DNA from: Arcicella sp040387735
Lineage (GTDB): Bacteria > Bacteroidota > Bacteroidia > Cytophagales > Spirosomataceae
Assembly (NCBI GenBank): GCA_040387735.1
Contig: JAZKDE010000115.1
Coordinates: 1 to 64,000 of the forward strand
DNA length: 64,000 nucleotides
Direction: 5' to 3'
Shown here: positions 51,793 to 60,943 of the stretch, in pieces
Layout of the letters: each line of letters starts with the position of its first letter
Numbering within the stretch: position 1 is the first letter of the stretch
The notes under the pieces: model-generated
What the model saw: the letters and a program-made list of their open reading frames with translations, nothing else
What the model was told of the DNA's origin: nothing
Database searches by the model: none
Program-made: the position numbers and the translations under genes

Positions 51793-52764
51793 TTACCGAA
51801 TCTTCATTTTCCAATTTCGTTGTTTCTGTTCATTCCAAAAAGTCCAAGCTACAAATCGACTAATTTTTTGTCCTTGTGCCATGTCAATAGTTTGAAAATC
51901 AAAGGTTTTTGTTTTTTTTAGGGCGTGATAAATACTCGGCAAATTTTCTTTTTTTGAGACTAAACTCGTGAACCAAAAACACTGATTTGGGATTTCGGCA
52001 CTTTCGCTTATCATTTTTTGGATAAAAGCAACTTCGCCTCCTTCGCACCAAAGTTCGGTATTTTGTCCCCCAAAGTTTAGCGTCGGGTTGGGTTTATTTT
52101 CGAGTTTTAAATTGCTCAATTTACGGTGCGTTCCTGCGGTAGCATCCGCCAATGAAGCATGAAAGGGCGGATTGCAAATTGAGACGTCGAACACTTCATT
52201 AGGCTTAATTATTCCTTTGAAAATGTGATTTGAATCGGTCTGTAAACGACATTCTGTATTGCCCAAAATAGCGTTATTGTCTGCAATAATCTTTTCCGCT
52301 GATTGAATTGCGATTGGGTCAATGTCTGAACCCACAAAACTCCAACCATATTCATAACTACCAATAATGGGATAAACACAGTTTGCTCCAACGCCAATAT
52401 CAACGATTTTAATCGCTTTGCCTTCGGGAATAAATCCGTTATTGTACGTTGCTAAAAAATCAGCAAGATAATGAATATAATCGGCTCGTCCAGGAATGGG
52501 TGGACAAAGATAGTTTTGTGGAATATCCCAGTTTGAAATTCCATAAAAGTGCAGTAAAATAGCCTTGTTGAGCATTTTTACTGCTTCTGGATTGGCAAAA
52601 TCAATGGTTTCTATATCGTATTTATTTACCGAAACGTAGTTCGAAAGCCCAGAACAGCTTTTAATAAGTTGCGGAAAATCGTATCGAAAACGGTGCGGAT
52701 TTCGAGGATGAAGGTTAGTTTTTTCGGCTGGAATATTTTTCAAGGGAAATGATATTTTTCGCAA
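51793..52764 (-). CDS. rlmF: 23S rRNA (adenine(1618)-N(6))-methyltransferase
   Basis: A 323-aa SAM-dependent methyltransferase. NLHPRNPHRFRYDF, PPIPGRADYIHYLADFL, IVDIGVGANCVYPIIG (SAM motif I) and the N6-adenine motif ICNPPFHAS (NPPF) identify RlmF, which methylates A1618 of 23S rRNA. The end CLWFTSLVSKKE-like FWFTSLVSKKENLP and MAQGQKISRFVAWTF fit as well. Upstream of trxA; probably one transcript. Confidence 0.94.
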   Translation of the reverse strand: MRKISFPLKNIPAEKTNLHPRNPHRFRYDFPQLIKSCSGLSNYVSVNKYDIETIDFANPEAVKMLNKAILLHFYGISNWDIPQNYLCPPIPGRADYIHYLADFLATYNNGFIPEGKAIKIVDIGVGANCVYPIIGSYEYGWSFVGSDIDPIAIQSAEKIIADNNAILGNTECRLQTDSNHIFKGIIKPNEVFDVSICNPPFHASLADATAGTHRKLSNLKLENKPNPTLNFGGQNTELWCEGGEVAFIQKMISESAEIPNQCFWFTSLVSKKENLPSIYHALKKTKTFDFQTIDMAQGQKISRFVAWTFWNEQKQRNWKMKIR

Positions 52765-52856
52765 TTTACTGCGAGTAATTGTAAAAACAGTTTGTGTAAA
52801 AATGAATTACTCCGATTTTGCAACCATTTCTTTGGGAAAATATTGAATCCTAAAAC

Positions 52857-54017
52857 CTACATATCCTGATAAGCCTTTTTCAAACGCCCTTTGAAATAAC
52901 TGGCAAACTGATTGCTTATATTAGTGAAAAAAGAAAACTCACTCGGCTCAATATTAGCGTAACCCGTTGAATTTGGAACTTTTTTGCCATTTAAAGCCTC
53001 AGGATTCCCTTCAAATTTTTGCCAAGAATCAGTCCAAGTATAAGCTTCATTTCTTACTTCTTGGGTAATTAGAGCATTGGTTTTGTAGTCAAAAACCTTC
53101 ATTTCTATCGTCCCATTCATCACAATCGTTTTGGTGTACGTGGTTATTCGGGCTTTTACATCTTGGTAAACATCCACAATGGTAGAATCTTTATTTCGCT
53201 TTGTCCCCGTTTTGACAGATTTGGTAAAGTTTTCAACCGAAGAGCTGATGTTTTTTATGGGTAAACTCATATTTACCAATGAAAATTTAACAATTTCGTG
53301 CATCGGATAAGTCTCTTTAGGGGAATCAATCGTTGTGTAATATTTCACGAATTGACTCGGTAATTTTGCCCGAAAAACTTCACGATTAAAAGCCTCTTGT
53401 AATGCTTGGTATTCGTTGCTTCGCAAACGAAAAATGTCTTGAATTGGCTCAATAATTACTCGATAAGTAGCATATTGAAAAGCACCATCTAATTTTTGAT
53501 TGGCATCTTTATAGTTCGGAATCAAGTCATTAACTCTTTGGAATTGCCCAACGGCATCTTTGGCCGCCAAGCGATTTTCTTTATGTGTCAAAGCTATAAT
53601 TCCCGCCTGATAACGTTCGTCAGCGGCTAATTGACGAGTTGTTTCGGCTTCCTGAACGTAATTTTGTGGTATGCCCACTGCTCGCATACTGACAGACGAA
53701 TGAGAAATGACATCGTAAATTCGGTTCAATTGTTGATATTCTGCCAAAGCTTTTTCCCAACGGAAAGGCTCTTGCGAATTTTCAAATGCTCTGATAGCAC
53801 GTTTGTGGTCTTCAATGGCCAAAGGATATGCTTCGTGCAGAACTGAAAGAGCTTTGGCGTGATTTGCATCTTTTTGTAAGCGTTCAACTGATGTAAAAAC
53901 AGCATCGTCGAAATTGCCTTTTTGAAGTTGTTTTAATCCACTGCTACAAGACGTAATTAAGATTGTGATAGCAAAAAAATAAATAATTTTTTTGAAAAAA
54001 AATGTGTGCTTTTTCAT
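52857..54017 (-). CDS. Lipoprotein with helical (TPR-like) N-terminal repeat region
   Basis: A 386-aa protein with a lipoprotein signal (KIIYFFAITILITSCSS, lipobox ITSC). Residues about 28-180 are helical and repeat-like (LKQLQKGNFDDAVFTSVERL, HAKALSVLHEAYPLAIEDHK, LAAKDAVGQFQRVNDLIPNY), as in TPR proteins. The rest (about 180-386) is mixed alpha/beta with FKGRLKKAYQDM at the end. I recognise it only as a Bacteroidota-type lipoprotein family. Anchored in the envelope; role unknown. Its divergent neighbour is the exported GH65 enzyme. Confidence 0.7.
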   Translation of the reverse strand: MKKHTFFFKKIIYFFAITILITSCSSGLKQLQKGNFDDAVFTSVERLQKDANHAKALSVLHEAYPLAIEDHKRAIRAFENSQEPFRWEKALAEYQQLNRIYDVISHSSVSMRAVGIPQNYVQEAETTRQLAADERYQAGIIALTHKENRLAAKDAVGQFQRVNDLIPNYKDANQKLDGAFQYATYRVIIEPIQDIFRLRSNEYQALQEAFNREVFRAKLPSQFVKYYTTIDSPKETYPMHEIVKFSLVNMSLPIKNISSSVENFTKSVKTGTKRNKDSTIVDVYQDVKARITTYTKTIVMNGTIEMKVFDYKTNALITQEVRNEAYTWTDSWQKFEGNPEALNGKKVPNSTGYANIEPSEFSFFTNISNQFASYFKGRLKKAYQDM

Positions 54018-54227
54018 GGTAATTGATGGTTTAGTTAAATCGTCGTAACGCAGATTTGAGCCAGTAAATTTAGCATATTAAAGGTTGAATTACGATTGAC
54101 TTAATGTTGTATATATCGAAGACATTTCTCTAATTACTTTCCCCTAATGGTATTCTGTTAATGATTTGTTAAAGAATTTTTATAATTTCGGACTGGTAAA
54201 ATTTGACGGAACTATGATTTGTGGATT

Positions 54228-54251
54228 ATATGATTGTTTTAAAAATCATAT
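54228..54251. promoter_or_regulatory. Inverted repeat in the divergent lipoprotein/GH65 promoter region
   Basis: ATATGATT-N8-AATCATAT, perfect 8-bp arms, 91 bp before the GH65 start. The surrounding 324 bp (54018-54341) hold no gene. A possible operator; AT-rich, so chance is not excluded. Confidence 0.4.
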
Positions 54252-54341
54252 CTCCCATGAAAAACCTGCATTTTTTTAGTCCAATTAATCACAGTTCGGA
54301 CAAATCGGTAGATAGCCCATTTTTATAACATTCTAAAAACA

Positions 54342-56384
54342 ATGACAAAAAAACTATTATTGCTATTTTCTCTAATCGTAGCACAATGCTCGACATTATT
54401 TGCCCAAGACCCTTGGTTGGTTACTGCGGACAAAATTAATCCTAATAATTATTATGGCGTAACAGTTGCTAATGGAATGATTGGTATTGTTTCATCTCCT
54501 GAACCTCTGAAGGTCAAAGATGTGGTTTTAAATGGTGCTTTTGATACTTATGGTCGTGGACGAGTGTCAAATATCTTAAAAACTTTTGACTTTGCCAACA
54601 TGGACTTGGAAGTAGATACTCGTCGTTTGGGACGTGCCGATATTAGCAATTATAAGCAAGTATTAGACATGAAAAATGCTATTTTGACGACTACTTTCGA
54701 CCATCAAGATAAAGTTTCGGTTAAATATTCGGTGATGGCATTGCGTCATTTGCCCTATACCATGATGATTGACGTGGAAATTAAAGCCAAAAAAGATTGC
54801 GAAGTTACGCCCCACAGTGTAATGTCGGCACCAGATATGCTACGTGATGTAAAAAATTCTTACGCACTTATCGACCGACCTCATGCGTTAATTCCATTGA
54901 TGACTTCAGTGGCAAAATCACCAACGGGAAAACATACTTTGGCTGCTTCAAACTCTTTCGTTTTTAATGAAGAGAGAGGGAAGGAACCGCAATTAATTCA
55001 TGAGGAATGGGATTATGGAATGCACCGATTGAAGTTCACGAAGAAAATGATTGCGGGCGAAACTTATTCGTTTAGTATCGTGGGTTCAACGATTTCTACG
55101 GAACAAACCCCCGATCCACTCAATGAAGCAGAACGTTTGACGATTTATGCAGCATTGGAAAAACACGATCGTTTATTGAAACGCCATAAAGAAGGTTGGG
55201 AGAAATTATGGACATCTGACATCAAAATTGAAGGTGATGCCGATGCTCAAAGAGCGGCTCACTTTGCTTTATACCATTTGTATTCGTTCTGTCGTGAAGG
55301 TCAGGCATATAGTTTATCACCGATGGGACTTTCGGGATTAGGTTATAATGGACACGTATTTTGGGATACTGAAATTTGGATGTATCCTGCCATTTTGGTA
55401 TTACATCCAGAAATGGCAAAATCGTTATTAGAATACCGTTTTGAAAGAATGGAATCGGCTCGAGCTAATGCTAAATCTCATGGTTATCAGGGAGTTATGT
55501 TTCCGTGGGAATCTGACGATAAAGGGCAAGAGGCTACGCCAGTTTGGGCTTTGACTGGGCCATTTCAGCACCATATTACTGCCGATGTAGGTTGGGCATT
55601 TTGGAAGTATTATCAGGTAACACACGACAAAGAATGGTTGAAAACTCGTGGATATCCGATGCTGAAAGAAGTTGCCGATTTTTGGGTAAGTCGTGCCGAG
55701 AAAGGAACAGATGGAAAATATCACATTATCAACGTAGTCTGTGCCGACGAATGGGCTGAAAATGTGGATGATAATGCCTATACAAATGGCATGGTAAAGG
55801 AGGTTTTAGATTTTGCCACTGAAGCCGCAGACGAGTTGAAAATGCCAGCCAATCCGAAATGGGAAGAGGTAATGACAGGTTTAGTGATTTTAAGAAATGC
55901 CGATGGTGTAACGAAAGAACACGCCACTTACAAGGGAGAAACCATCAAGCAAGCCGATGTAAACTTACTGTCTTACCCAATGCACCAAGTAACTGAAAAA
56001 GAGCTAATTAAAAAAGATTTAGATTATTACGAAGCCAGAATGTCTACCGATGGCCCAGCAATGTCACAAGCTATTTTGTGTATTCTCCACGCTCGTTTGA
56101 ATAACACAGACAAAGCCGCAGAACTTTTCACCAAGAGTTATAAACCTAATGAAGTACCACCATTTGGCGTATTAGCAGAAACTGCAGGCGGTACAAATCC
56201 ATATTTTGCCACAGGTGCAGGCGGATTTTTACAAACTATTTTAAACGGTTTTGGCGGTTTAGACATTGAAGAAGAAGGAATCATTCAGCTAAGAGATATT
56301 AAACTCCCAAAAACATGGAAATCATTGACCATCACAGGCGTAGGCGTTGATAAAAAAACGGTTACGGTTTTGGGTGGGAAGTAG
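54342..56384 (+). CDS. Exported glycoside hydrolase family 65 enzyme
   Basis: A 680-aa protein with a signal peptide (MTKKLLLLFSLIVAQCSTLFA). An N-terminal beta-sandwich (about 25-255) is followed by an (alpha/alpha)6 barrel with the GH65 landmarks GYNGHVFWDTEIWMYPAIL (332-351), RANAKSHGYQGVMFPWESD and, for the general acid, CADEWAENVDDNAYTN with Glu470. Family members are trehalose/kojibiose phosphorylases or acid trehalase/glucosylgalactosyl-hydroxylysine glucosidase-like hydrolases. The secreted location argues for a hydrolase rather than a phosphorylase. It lacks neighbouring sugar transporters. A GC-rich hairpin follows. Confidence 0.88.
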   Translation: MTKKLLLLFSLIVAQCSTLFAQDPWLVTADKINPNNYYGVTVANGMIGIVSSPEPLKVKDVVLNGAFDTYGRGRVSNILKTFDFANMDLEVDTRRLGRADISNYKQVLDMKNAILTTTFDHQDKVSVKYSVMALRHLPYTMMIDVEIKAKKDCEVTPHSVMSAPDMLRDVKNSYALIDRPHALIPLMTSVAKSPTGKHTLAASNSFVFNEERGKEPQLIHEEWDYGMHRLKFTKKMIAGETYSFSIVGSTISTEQTPDPLNEAERLTIYAALEKHDRLLKRHKEGWEKLWTSDIKIEGDADAQRAAHFALYHLYSFCREGQAYSLSPMGLSGLGYNGHVFWDTEIWMYPAILVLHPEMAKSLLEYRFERMESARANAKSHGYQGVMFPWESDDKGQEATPVWALTGPFQHHITADVGWAFWKYYQVTHDKEWLKTRGYPMLKEVADFWVSRAEKGTDGKYHIINVVCADEWAENVDDNAYTNGMVKEVLDFATEAADELKMPANPKWEEVMTGLVILRNADGVTKEHATYKGETIKQADVNLLSYPMHQVTEKELIKKDLDYYEARMSTDGPAMSQAILCILHARLNNTDKAAELFTKSYKPNEVPPFGVLAETAGGTNPYFATGAGGFLQTILNGFGGLDIEEEGIIQLRDIKLPKTWKSLTITGVGVDKKTVTVLGGK

Positions 56385-56406
56385 GTGTCTTTACAACAAA
56401 ATTAAA

Positions 56407-56446
56407 TTTACCCCTCCCGAAGGTTTGAACTGTTGGGAGGGGTAAA
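56407..56446 (+). terminator. Hairpin after the GH65 gene
   Basis: TTTACCCCTCCC / GGGAGGGGTAAA, perfect 12-bp stem, 16-nt loop, 22 bp after the stop. It has no U-tract on the plus strand, so termination is likely but not certain. Confidence 0.55.
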
Positions 56447-56447
56447 A

Positions 56448-56883
56448 AAATGTCCAATTCCTTGCTCCACAAAACCTTAAACTAACTCCATCCATTAACC
56501 AATGAGGAGTTTGATGAATTCAATGCTCTAATAAAACTATATTCAGCTAAATAAATGGAGATTTCAAAATAAGTTGTTCCTGTTGAATGCTACTCCCATG
56601 TTGAGATAATTTAATCGTATTAATTTTGGAAGCCATGAAGCCAAGTCTGATAATTCAGGCTTGGCTTTTAATTTATCAATAATTCGAAAAAGACAAATTG
56701 TAGTTTAAAAAAGACAAATAAGCTAATTATTGATTTTGAACGAGGAAATATTAGTAATTAAAAAAAATAATGGTAGGTTTTTTGCTGTAAAAATATACGA
56801 AGCTTTAAGCTATTAATGGTATTATAAGTAGTTCAATTTACTCGTACTTAATATTTTTATTTACAAATAACGCATCCAAAATT
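56448..56883. other. Intergenic region with a decayed reading frame and an orphan terminator
   Basis: No intact gene. Around 56500-56640 one frame gives coding-like pieces (TNEEFDEFNALIKLYSAK, then VVPVECYSHVEII) broken by stops, followed by a good terminator hairpin AAGCCAAG / CTTGGCTT with a CTGA/TCAG inner stem and TTTTA (56638-56669). The terminator has no living gene in front of it, so a small gene was probably lost here. The rest up to the YceI-like gene is AT-rich. Confidence 0.45.
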
Positions 56884-57489
56884 ATGAAAAAACTCTCTGT
56901 ATTATTGACGCTCATTTTCACGCTGTCTAACTTTTCTCAATCTTTTAGTCAGCGTTTATTTATTTCAAAAAATGCTTTAGTTTCGTTTTTTTCAGAAGCA
57001 CCGCTTGAAAATATTACGGCTACGAATGAAGCTGCTGGCATGATTATCAATGTTGATGAACAGGAATTAGCGGTAAAAATCCCCATCAGGAAGTTTATTT
57101 TCCCTCGAAAATTAATGCAGGAGCACTTTAATGAGACCTTTATGGAAAGTACTAAGTATCCTTACGCAACTTTCAAAGGAGCTTTCATGAAGAGGTTAGA
57201 TTTTTCAAAAGCCTTTACTTTACCAATCTCAGTTTCAGGAATTTTGACAATTCATGGAGTACTAAAAATACAAACGCTTGAAGGAATAATCCGTTTTGAC
57301 CCCGACCGTAATAGTATGGAAGTTGAAGCGAATTTTAATGTTACATTAGATGACTTTAAAGTAAAAACACCTTCTGTATTAAGTTATAAGATTGCGAATC
57401 AGGTGGAAATAAAAACGAATTTTAATCTGATTGAAATGAGCCAAAGTAATATAAACATGATTGTGGCACATCGTGGTAAGCATTTGTAA
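56884..57489 (+). CDS. YceI-like domain protein, exported
   Basis: A 201-aa protein with a signal peptide (MKKLSVLLTLIFTLSNFSQSFS) and a lipocalin-like YceI fold: FISKNALVSFFSEAPLENIT, AVKIPIRKFIFPRKLMQEHF, ESTKYPYATFKGAF, VSGILTIHGV and FNVTLDDFKVKTPS. YceI proteins bind isoprenoid-like lipids in the periplasm in the cases studied; ligand here unknown. Complete for the family. Confidence 0.88.
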   Translation: MKKLSVLLTLIFTLSNFSQSFSQRLFISKNALVSFFSEAPLENITATNEAAGMIINVDEQELAVKIPIRKFIFPRKLMQEHFNETFMESTKYPYATFKGAFMKRLDFSKAFTLPISVSGILTIHGVLKIQTLEGIIRFDPDRNSMEVEANFNVTLDDFKVKTPSVLSYKIANQVEIKTNFNLIEMSQSNINMIVAHRGKHL

Positions 57490-57643
57490 ATTCTAAGAGA
57501 GTAATTCTGTTGATAGAGTTACTCTTTTATTTACTCTTCTTCTCAAGCATCCATTCACACATTGCCAATATTTTATGATTTTAAAATTTTGTGGTCAATT
57601 CATGTTTTGGTCTTCAATTCTAAAAAATCCCCTCCCTTTTTCG

Positions 57644-57651
57644 TATTTTTG
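57644..57651 (+). promoter_or_regulatory. Candidate -7 element (TATTTTTG) of polA
   Basis: Fits TAnnTTTG, 32 bp before the polA ATG; a -33 TTG at normal spacing is not obvious. Confidence 0.45.
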
Positions 57652-57683
57652 AAAATCGTAAATCCGATTCAAAAATATTCCCA

Positions 57684-60548
57684 ATGAAAAAATTATTCCT
57701 TCTCGACGCAATGGCGTTGATTTACAGAGCCCATTTTGCCTTCCAAAAAACACCTCGAATTTCCTCTACGGGCATGAATACCAGTGCCGTATTTGGTTTT
57801 GCCAATACCCTTTTAGAAGTTATTTCCAAAGAAAAACCTACGCATATTGGCGTGGCTTTCGATACGCCTACTCCCACTTTTCGCCATATACAATTTGAGG
57901 CGTACAAGGCTCAGCGTCAAGCTCAACCCGAAGATATTACGATTGCCATTCCTTATATAAAGCGCCTTTGTGCCGCCATGAATATTCCGATGTTGATTAT
58001 GCCGGGATATGAAGCCGATGACGTGATTGGAACAATTGCCAAACGTGCGGCTCGTGACCATGACGACATGGAAATTTTCATGATGACTCCCGATAAAGAT
58101 TACGGTCAGTTGGTCGAGGAACGTATTTTCATGTACAAACCTGCTTACATGGGCAAAGGTGTAGAAGTTATTGGCGTGGCAGAAATCTGCGAGCGTTGGG
58201 GCATTGATGACGTGATGAAAGTGATTGATATTTTGGGATTAATGGGCGACGCTTCCGATAATATTCCTGGGATTCCTGGCATTGGTGAAAAAACCGCTCA
58301 AAAACTCATTGAAGAATATGGTTCGGTTGAAAATTTGATTGCCAATGTTGATAAACTCAAAGGTAAGCAACAAGAAAATGTTAGAAACTTCGCTGAGCAA
58401 GGGCTTTTATCGAAAGAGTTAGCCACCATTCATTGTGAAGTTCCCGTGACTTTTGATGAAGAGGATTTGAAAATGTCGGAAGTAAATAGAGAAGTGCTTT
58501 CTGTTCTTTTGGATGAATTAGAGTTCAGAACTTTGCGGAGAAGAATGTTGGGCGATGAAGCAGGCAGTGAGCAGTCGGCAGTGAGCAGTAAACAGATTTC
58601 AACAAGTAGTAAAAAAGTCGTTGCTCCTTCTGGACAAATGGATATGTTTAGCAGTTTAGCGCCTGAGAAACAATTAGATATATTCAGTTCGAACGATGAT
58701 AATCAAACATCGAACATCGAACTACAAAAATCGAACATCGAAAACACCATTCACCAATATCACCTCATTGACACGCCAGAATTACGCCAGTCGTTGATTC
58801 ACTTTTTGAGTTTGCAAGATGCTATTTGTTTTGACACGGAAACTACCAGCGTTGATGCAGTTGAAGCGGAGTTGGTTGGAATGTCTTTTGCGTACCGTGC
58901 GGGCGAAGGTTATTACATTCCCGTTCCTGCCAATCGTGAGGAAGCTCAGGCAATTGTCGATGAATTTAAGCCCATTTTCTTGAACGAAAAGATTGAGAAA
59001 ATTGCCCAAAATATCAAATATGACTTAATGGTTTTAACACAATACGGTGTAGAAATCAAAGGAAAAACTTACGATACGATGTTGGCTCACTACATTATTG
59101 AGCCAGAAAAACGTCACGGAATGGATATCTTAGCGGAAGATTTCTTGAATTATACGCCCGTTTCTATCGAAGAAATTATCGGTAAAAAAGGCGTAAAACA
59201 AGGCAATATGCGAGATGCCGATATTGAAAAAGTGAAAGAATACGCTGCCGAAGATGCGGATATTACGTTACAATTGAGAGATAAATTACACCCAATATTG
59301 GCACAAAATCCGAGTGCGGTGAAATTGTTTGAAGAAGTGGAAATGCCCTTGACGCAAGTGCTTTGTGATATTGAAATGGAAGGGGTAAAATTGGACGTTG
59401 AATTTTTGGCCACGATGTCGAAGGTTTTGGAGAAAGATATGTTGGAAGTGCAAACCATTATTTTTGGATTGGCGGGACAAGATTTTAACATTAATTCACC
59501 TAAACAATTAGGCGAAATTTTGTTCGATAAACTCAAACTTGACCCCAAAGCCAAAAAGACCAAAACGGGTCAATACATGACGGGTGAAGATATTTTATCA
59601 AAATTAGAATTACAAAATCACGAAATTGCTCGTAAGATTTTGGATTTCAGAGAATTACAGAAATTAAAATCAACGTACGTGGATGCTTTACCACAATTGA
59701 TTTCGCCAAAAACAGGACGCATTCATACTTCTTTCAATCAGGCAGTTACCGCTACGGGACGTTTGTCAAGTACCAATCCGAACTTACAAAATATCCCCAT
59801 TCGTACCGCTCGTGGACGTGAAATTCGCAAAGCGTTTATTCCTAAAAGTGATGATTTTTTAATCCTTTCAGCCGATTATTCACAAATTGAATTACGGATT
59901 ATGGCGGCTTTTGCCAAAGATGAATCCATGATTGAGGCATTTAATCAAGGGCGAGATATTCATGCTACAACCGCCGCAAAAGTATTCAACGTGAGTTTGG
60001 ACGAAGTAACTTCTGAAATGCGTAGAAAGGCAAAAACGGTTAATTTCGGGATTATTTATGGCGTTTCGGCTTTTGGTTTGGCAGAGCAAGTTGGCGTAAG
60101 CAGAACCGAAGCCAAAGAATTGATTGATAACTATTGGAAGGAATTTCCAGCCATCAAAAAATACATGAACGATGCCGTAATCATTGCCCGTGACAATGGC
60201 TACGTAGAAACCATTTTGGGACGCAGAAGGTATCTCCGTGACATCAATTCACAAAACATGGTAGAACGTGGTTTTGCCGAACGAAATGCTGTAAATGCCC
60301 CAATTCAAGGTTCGGCGGCGGACATGATAAAAATTGCGATGATAAAAGTAAACGACTTCATCAAGCAAGAAAAACTACAATCTCGCATCATCTTAACGGT
60401 ACATGATGAATTAGTTTTTGATGTACATAAATCAGAATTAGAACTGATGAAAATTAAAGTCAACGAACTGATGGTCAATGCAATACCTTTCCCTGTGAAG
60501 ATGGAAACGGGCATGGGTGTTGGATTGAATTGGTTGGAGGCTCATTAA
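57684..60548 (+). CDS. polA: DNA polymerase I
   Basis: A 954-aa polymerase for Okazaki-fragment maturation and repair. Residues 1-290 are the 5'-3' exonuclease (LFLLDAMALIYRAHFAF, GYEADDVIGTIA, TPDKDYGQLV, GDASDNIPGIPGIGEKTA). Residues about 355-560 are the 3'-5' exonuclease with FDTETT (Asp384, Glu386), AQNIKYDLMVL and YAAEDADITLQL, so proofreading residues are present. The polymerase domain has motif A SADYSQIELRIMA (Asp731), motif B RRKAKTVNFGIIYG and motif C TVHDELVFDV (Asp908). The linker between the exonuclease domains (about 293-355) is odd, because it is made in part of intergenic-type repeats read in frame. Confidence 0.97.
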   Translation: MKKLFLLDAMALIYRAHFAFQKTPRISSTGMNTSAVFGFANTLLEVISKEKPTHIGVAFDTPTPTFRHIQFEAYKAQRQAQPEDITIAIPYIKRLCAAMNIPMLIMPGYEADDVIGTIAKRAARDHDDMEIFMMTPDKDYGQLVEERIFMYKPAYMGKGVEVIGVAEICERWGIDDVMKVIDILGLMGDASDNIPGIPGIGEKTAQKLIEEYGSVENLIANVDKLKGKQQENVRNFAEQGLLSKELATIHCEVPVTFDEEDLKMSEVNREVLSVLLDELEFRTLRRRMLGDEAGSEQSAVSSKQISTSSKKVVAPSGQMDMFSSLAPEKQLDIFSSNDDNQTSNIELQKSNIENTIHQYHLIDTPELRQSLIHFLSLQDAICFDTETTSVDAVEAELVGMSFAYRAGEGYYIPVPANREEAQAIVDEFKPIFLNEKIEKIAQNIKYDLMVLTQYGVEIKGKTYDTMLAHYIIEPEKRHGMDILAEDFLNYTPVSIEEIIGKKGVKQGNMRDADIEKVKEYAAEDADITLQLRDKLHPILAQNPSAVKLFEEVEMPLTQVLCDIEMEGVKLDVEFLATMSKVLEKDMLEVQTIIFGLAGQDFNINSPKQLGEILFDKLKLDPKAKKTKTGQYMTGEDILSKLELQNHEIARKILDFRELQKLKSTYVDALPQLISPKTGRIHTSFNQAVTATGRLSSTNPNLQNIPIRTARGREIRKAFIPKSDDFLILSADYSQIELRIMAAFAKDESMIEAFNQGRDIHATTAAKVFNVSLDEVTSEMRRKAKTVNFGIIYGVSAFGLAEQVGVSRTEAKELIDNYWKEFPAIKKYMNDAVIIARDNGYVETILGRRRYLRDINSQNMVERGFAERNAVNAPIQGSAADMIKIAMIKVNDFIKQEKLQSRIILTVHDELVFDVHKSELELMKIKVNELMVNAIPFPVKMETGMGVGLNWLEAH
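58562..58748 (+). repeat. Two intergenic-type repeats within the polA linker
   Basis: At 58562-58598, GGCAGTGAGCAGTCGGCAGT and GAGCAGTAAACAG (read GSEQSAVSSKQ) resemble the CAGTTATCAGT family. At about 58708-58748, TCGAACATCGAACTACAAAA and ATCGAACATCGAAAA (read SNIELQKSNIEN) match the AACATCGAA family at 26671-26781. Between them is SGQMDMFSSLAPEKQLDIFS. Confidence 0.65.
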
Positions 60549-60566
60549 AATTCAAAACTTGAAATC

Positions 60567-60608
60567 GGTCTTTACAAAATTTCAAAGAGTTAAAGTTTTG
60601 TAAGGACC
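60567..60608 (+). terminator. Probable terminator of polA
   Basis: GGTCTTTACAAAA pairs with TTTTGTAAGGACC (12 of 13), 19 bp past the stop, followed by AACTTTTATT. Confidence 0.6.
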
Positions 60609-60687
60609 AACTTTTATTAAATAATTTGGGGCTGTTATTCTAAAAAAGTATAAACTTATAATAACTATTGGGAATACATAAATATCT

Positions 60688-60906
60688 ATGAAATGTCATA
60701 TACTTTACTCAATTTTAATTTTGATTAGTAGTTGTGCATCAGCTCAGGAATTTTTATTCCCAGTTGATGAAAAAGCTAAAAAAATAACGTATCAAGATGT
60801 TAAAATGTAGTCGAAAAAAGTAGAAATGAGCAAAGAGAAATATTAGAAATACTTCCAATAAGAAGCCGTTTTGCGGATGGATATTAAAGTAAACATTGCA
60901 TTTTAA
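60688..60906 (+). pseudogene. Remnant of a small exported protein (DUF4468-like)
   Basis: ATG 60688 opens a signal-peptide-like start (MKCHILYSILILISSCASAQ) and then FLFPVDEKAKKITYQDVKM, after which TAG (60808), a second TAG and a TAA interrupt the same frame (SKKVEMSKEKY, KYFQ, EAVLRMDIKVNIAF). The F-P-x-D-x-x-x-K-K-I-T-Y pattern with V-x-x-S-K-E-K behind it resembles the N-terminus of DUF4468 proteins, but the rest of that domain is missing. Either a 40-aa peptide is made or nothing. The flanks (60609-60687, 60907-60943) hold nothing else. Confidence 0.5.
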
Positions 60907-60943
60907 GTTTACAAAAAAATAATTTCAAATCAAGATTATCTCA

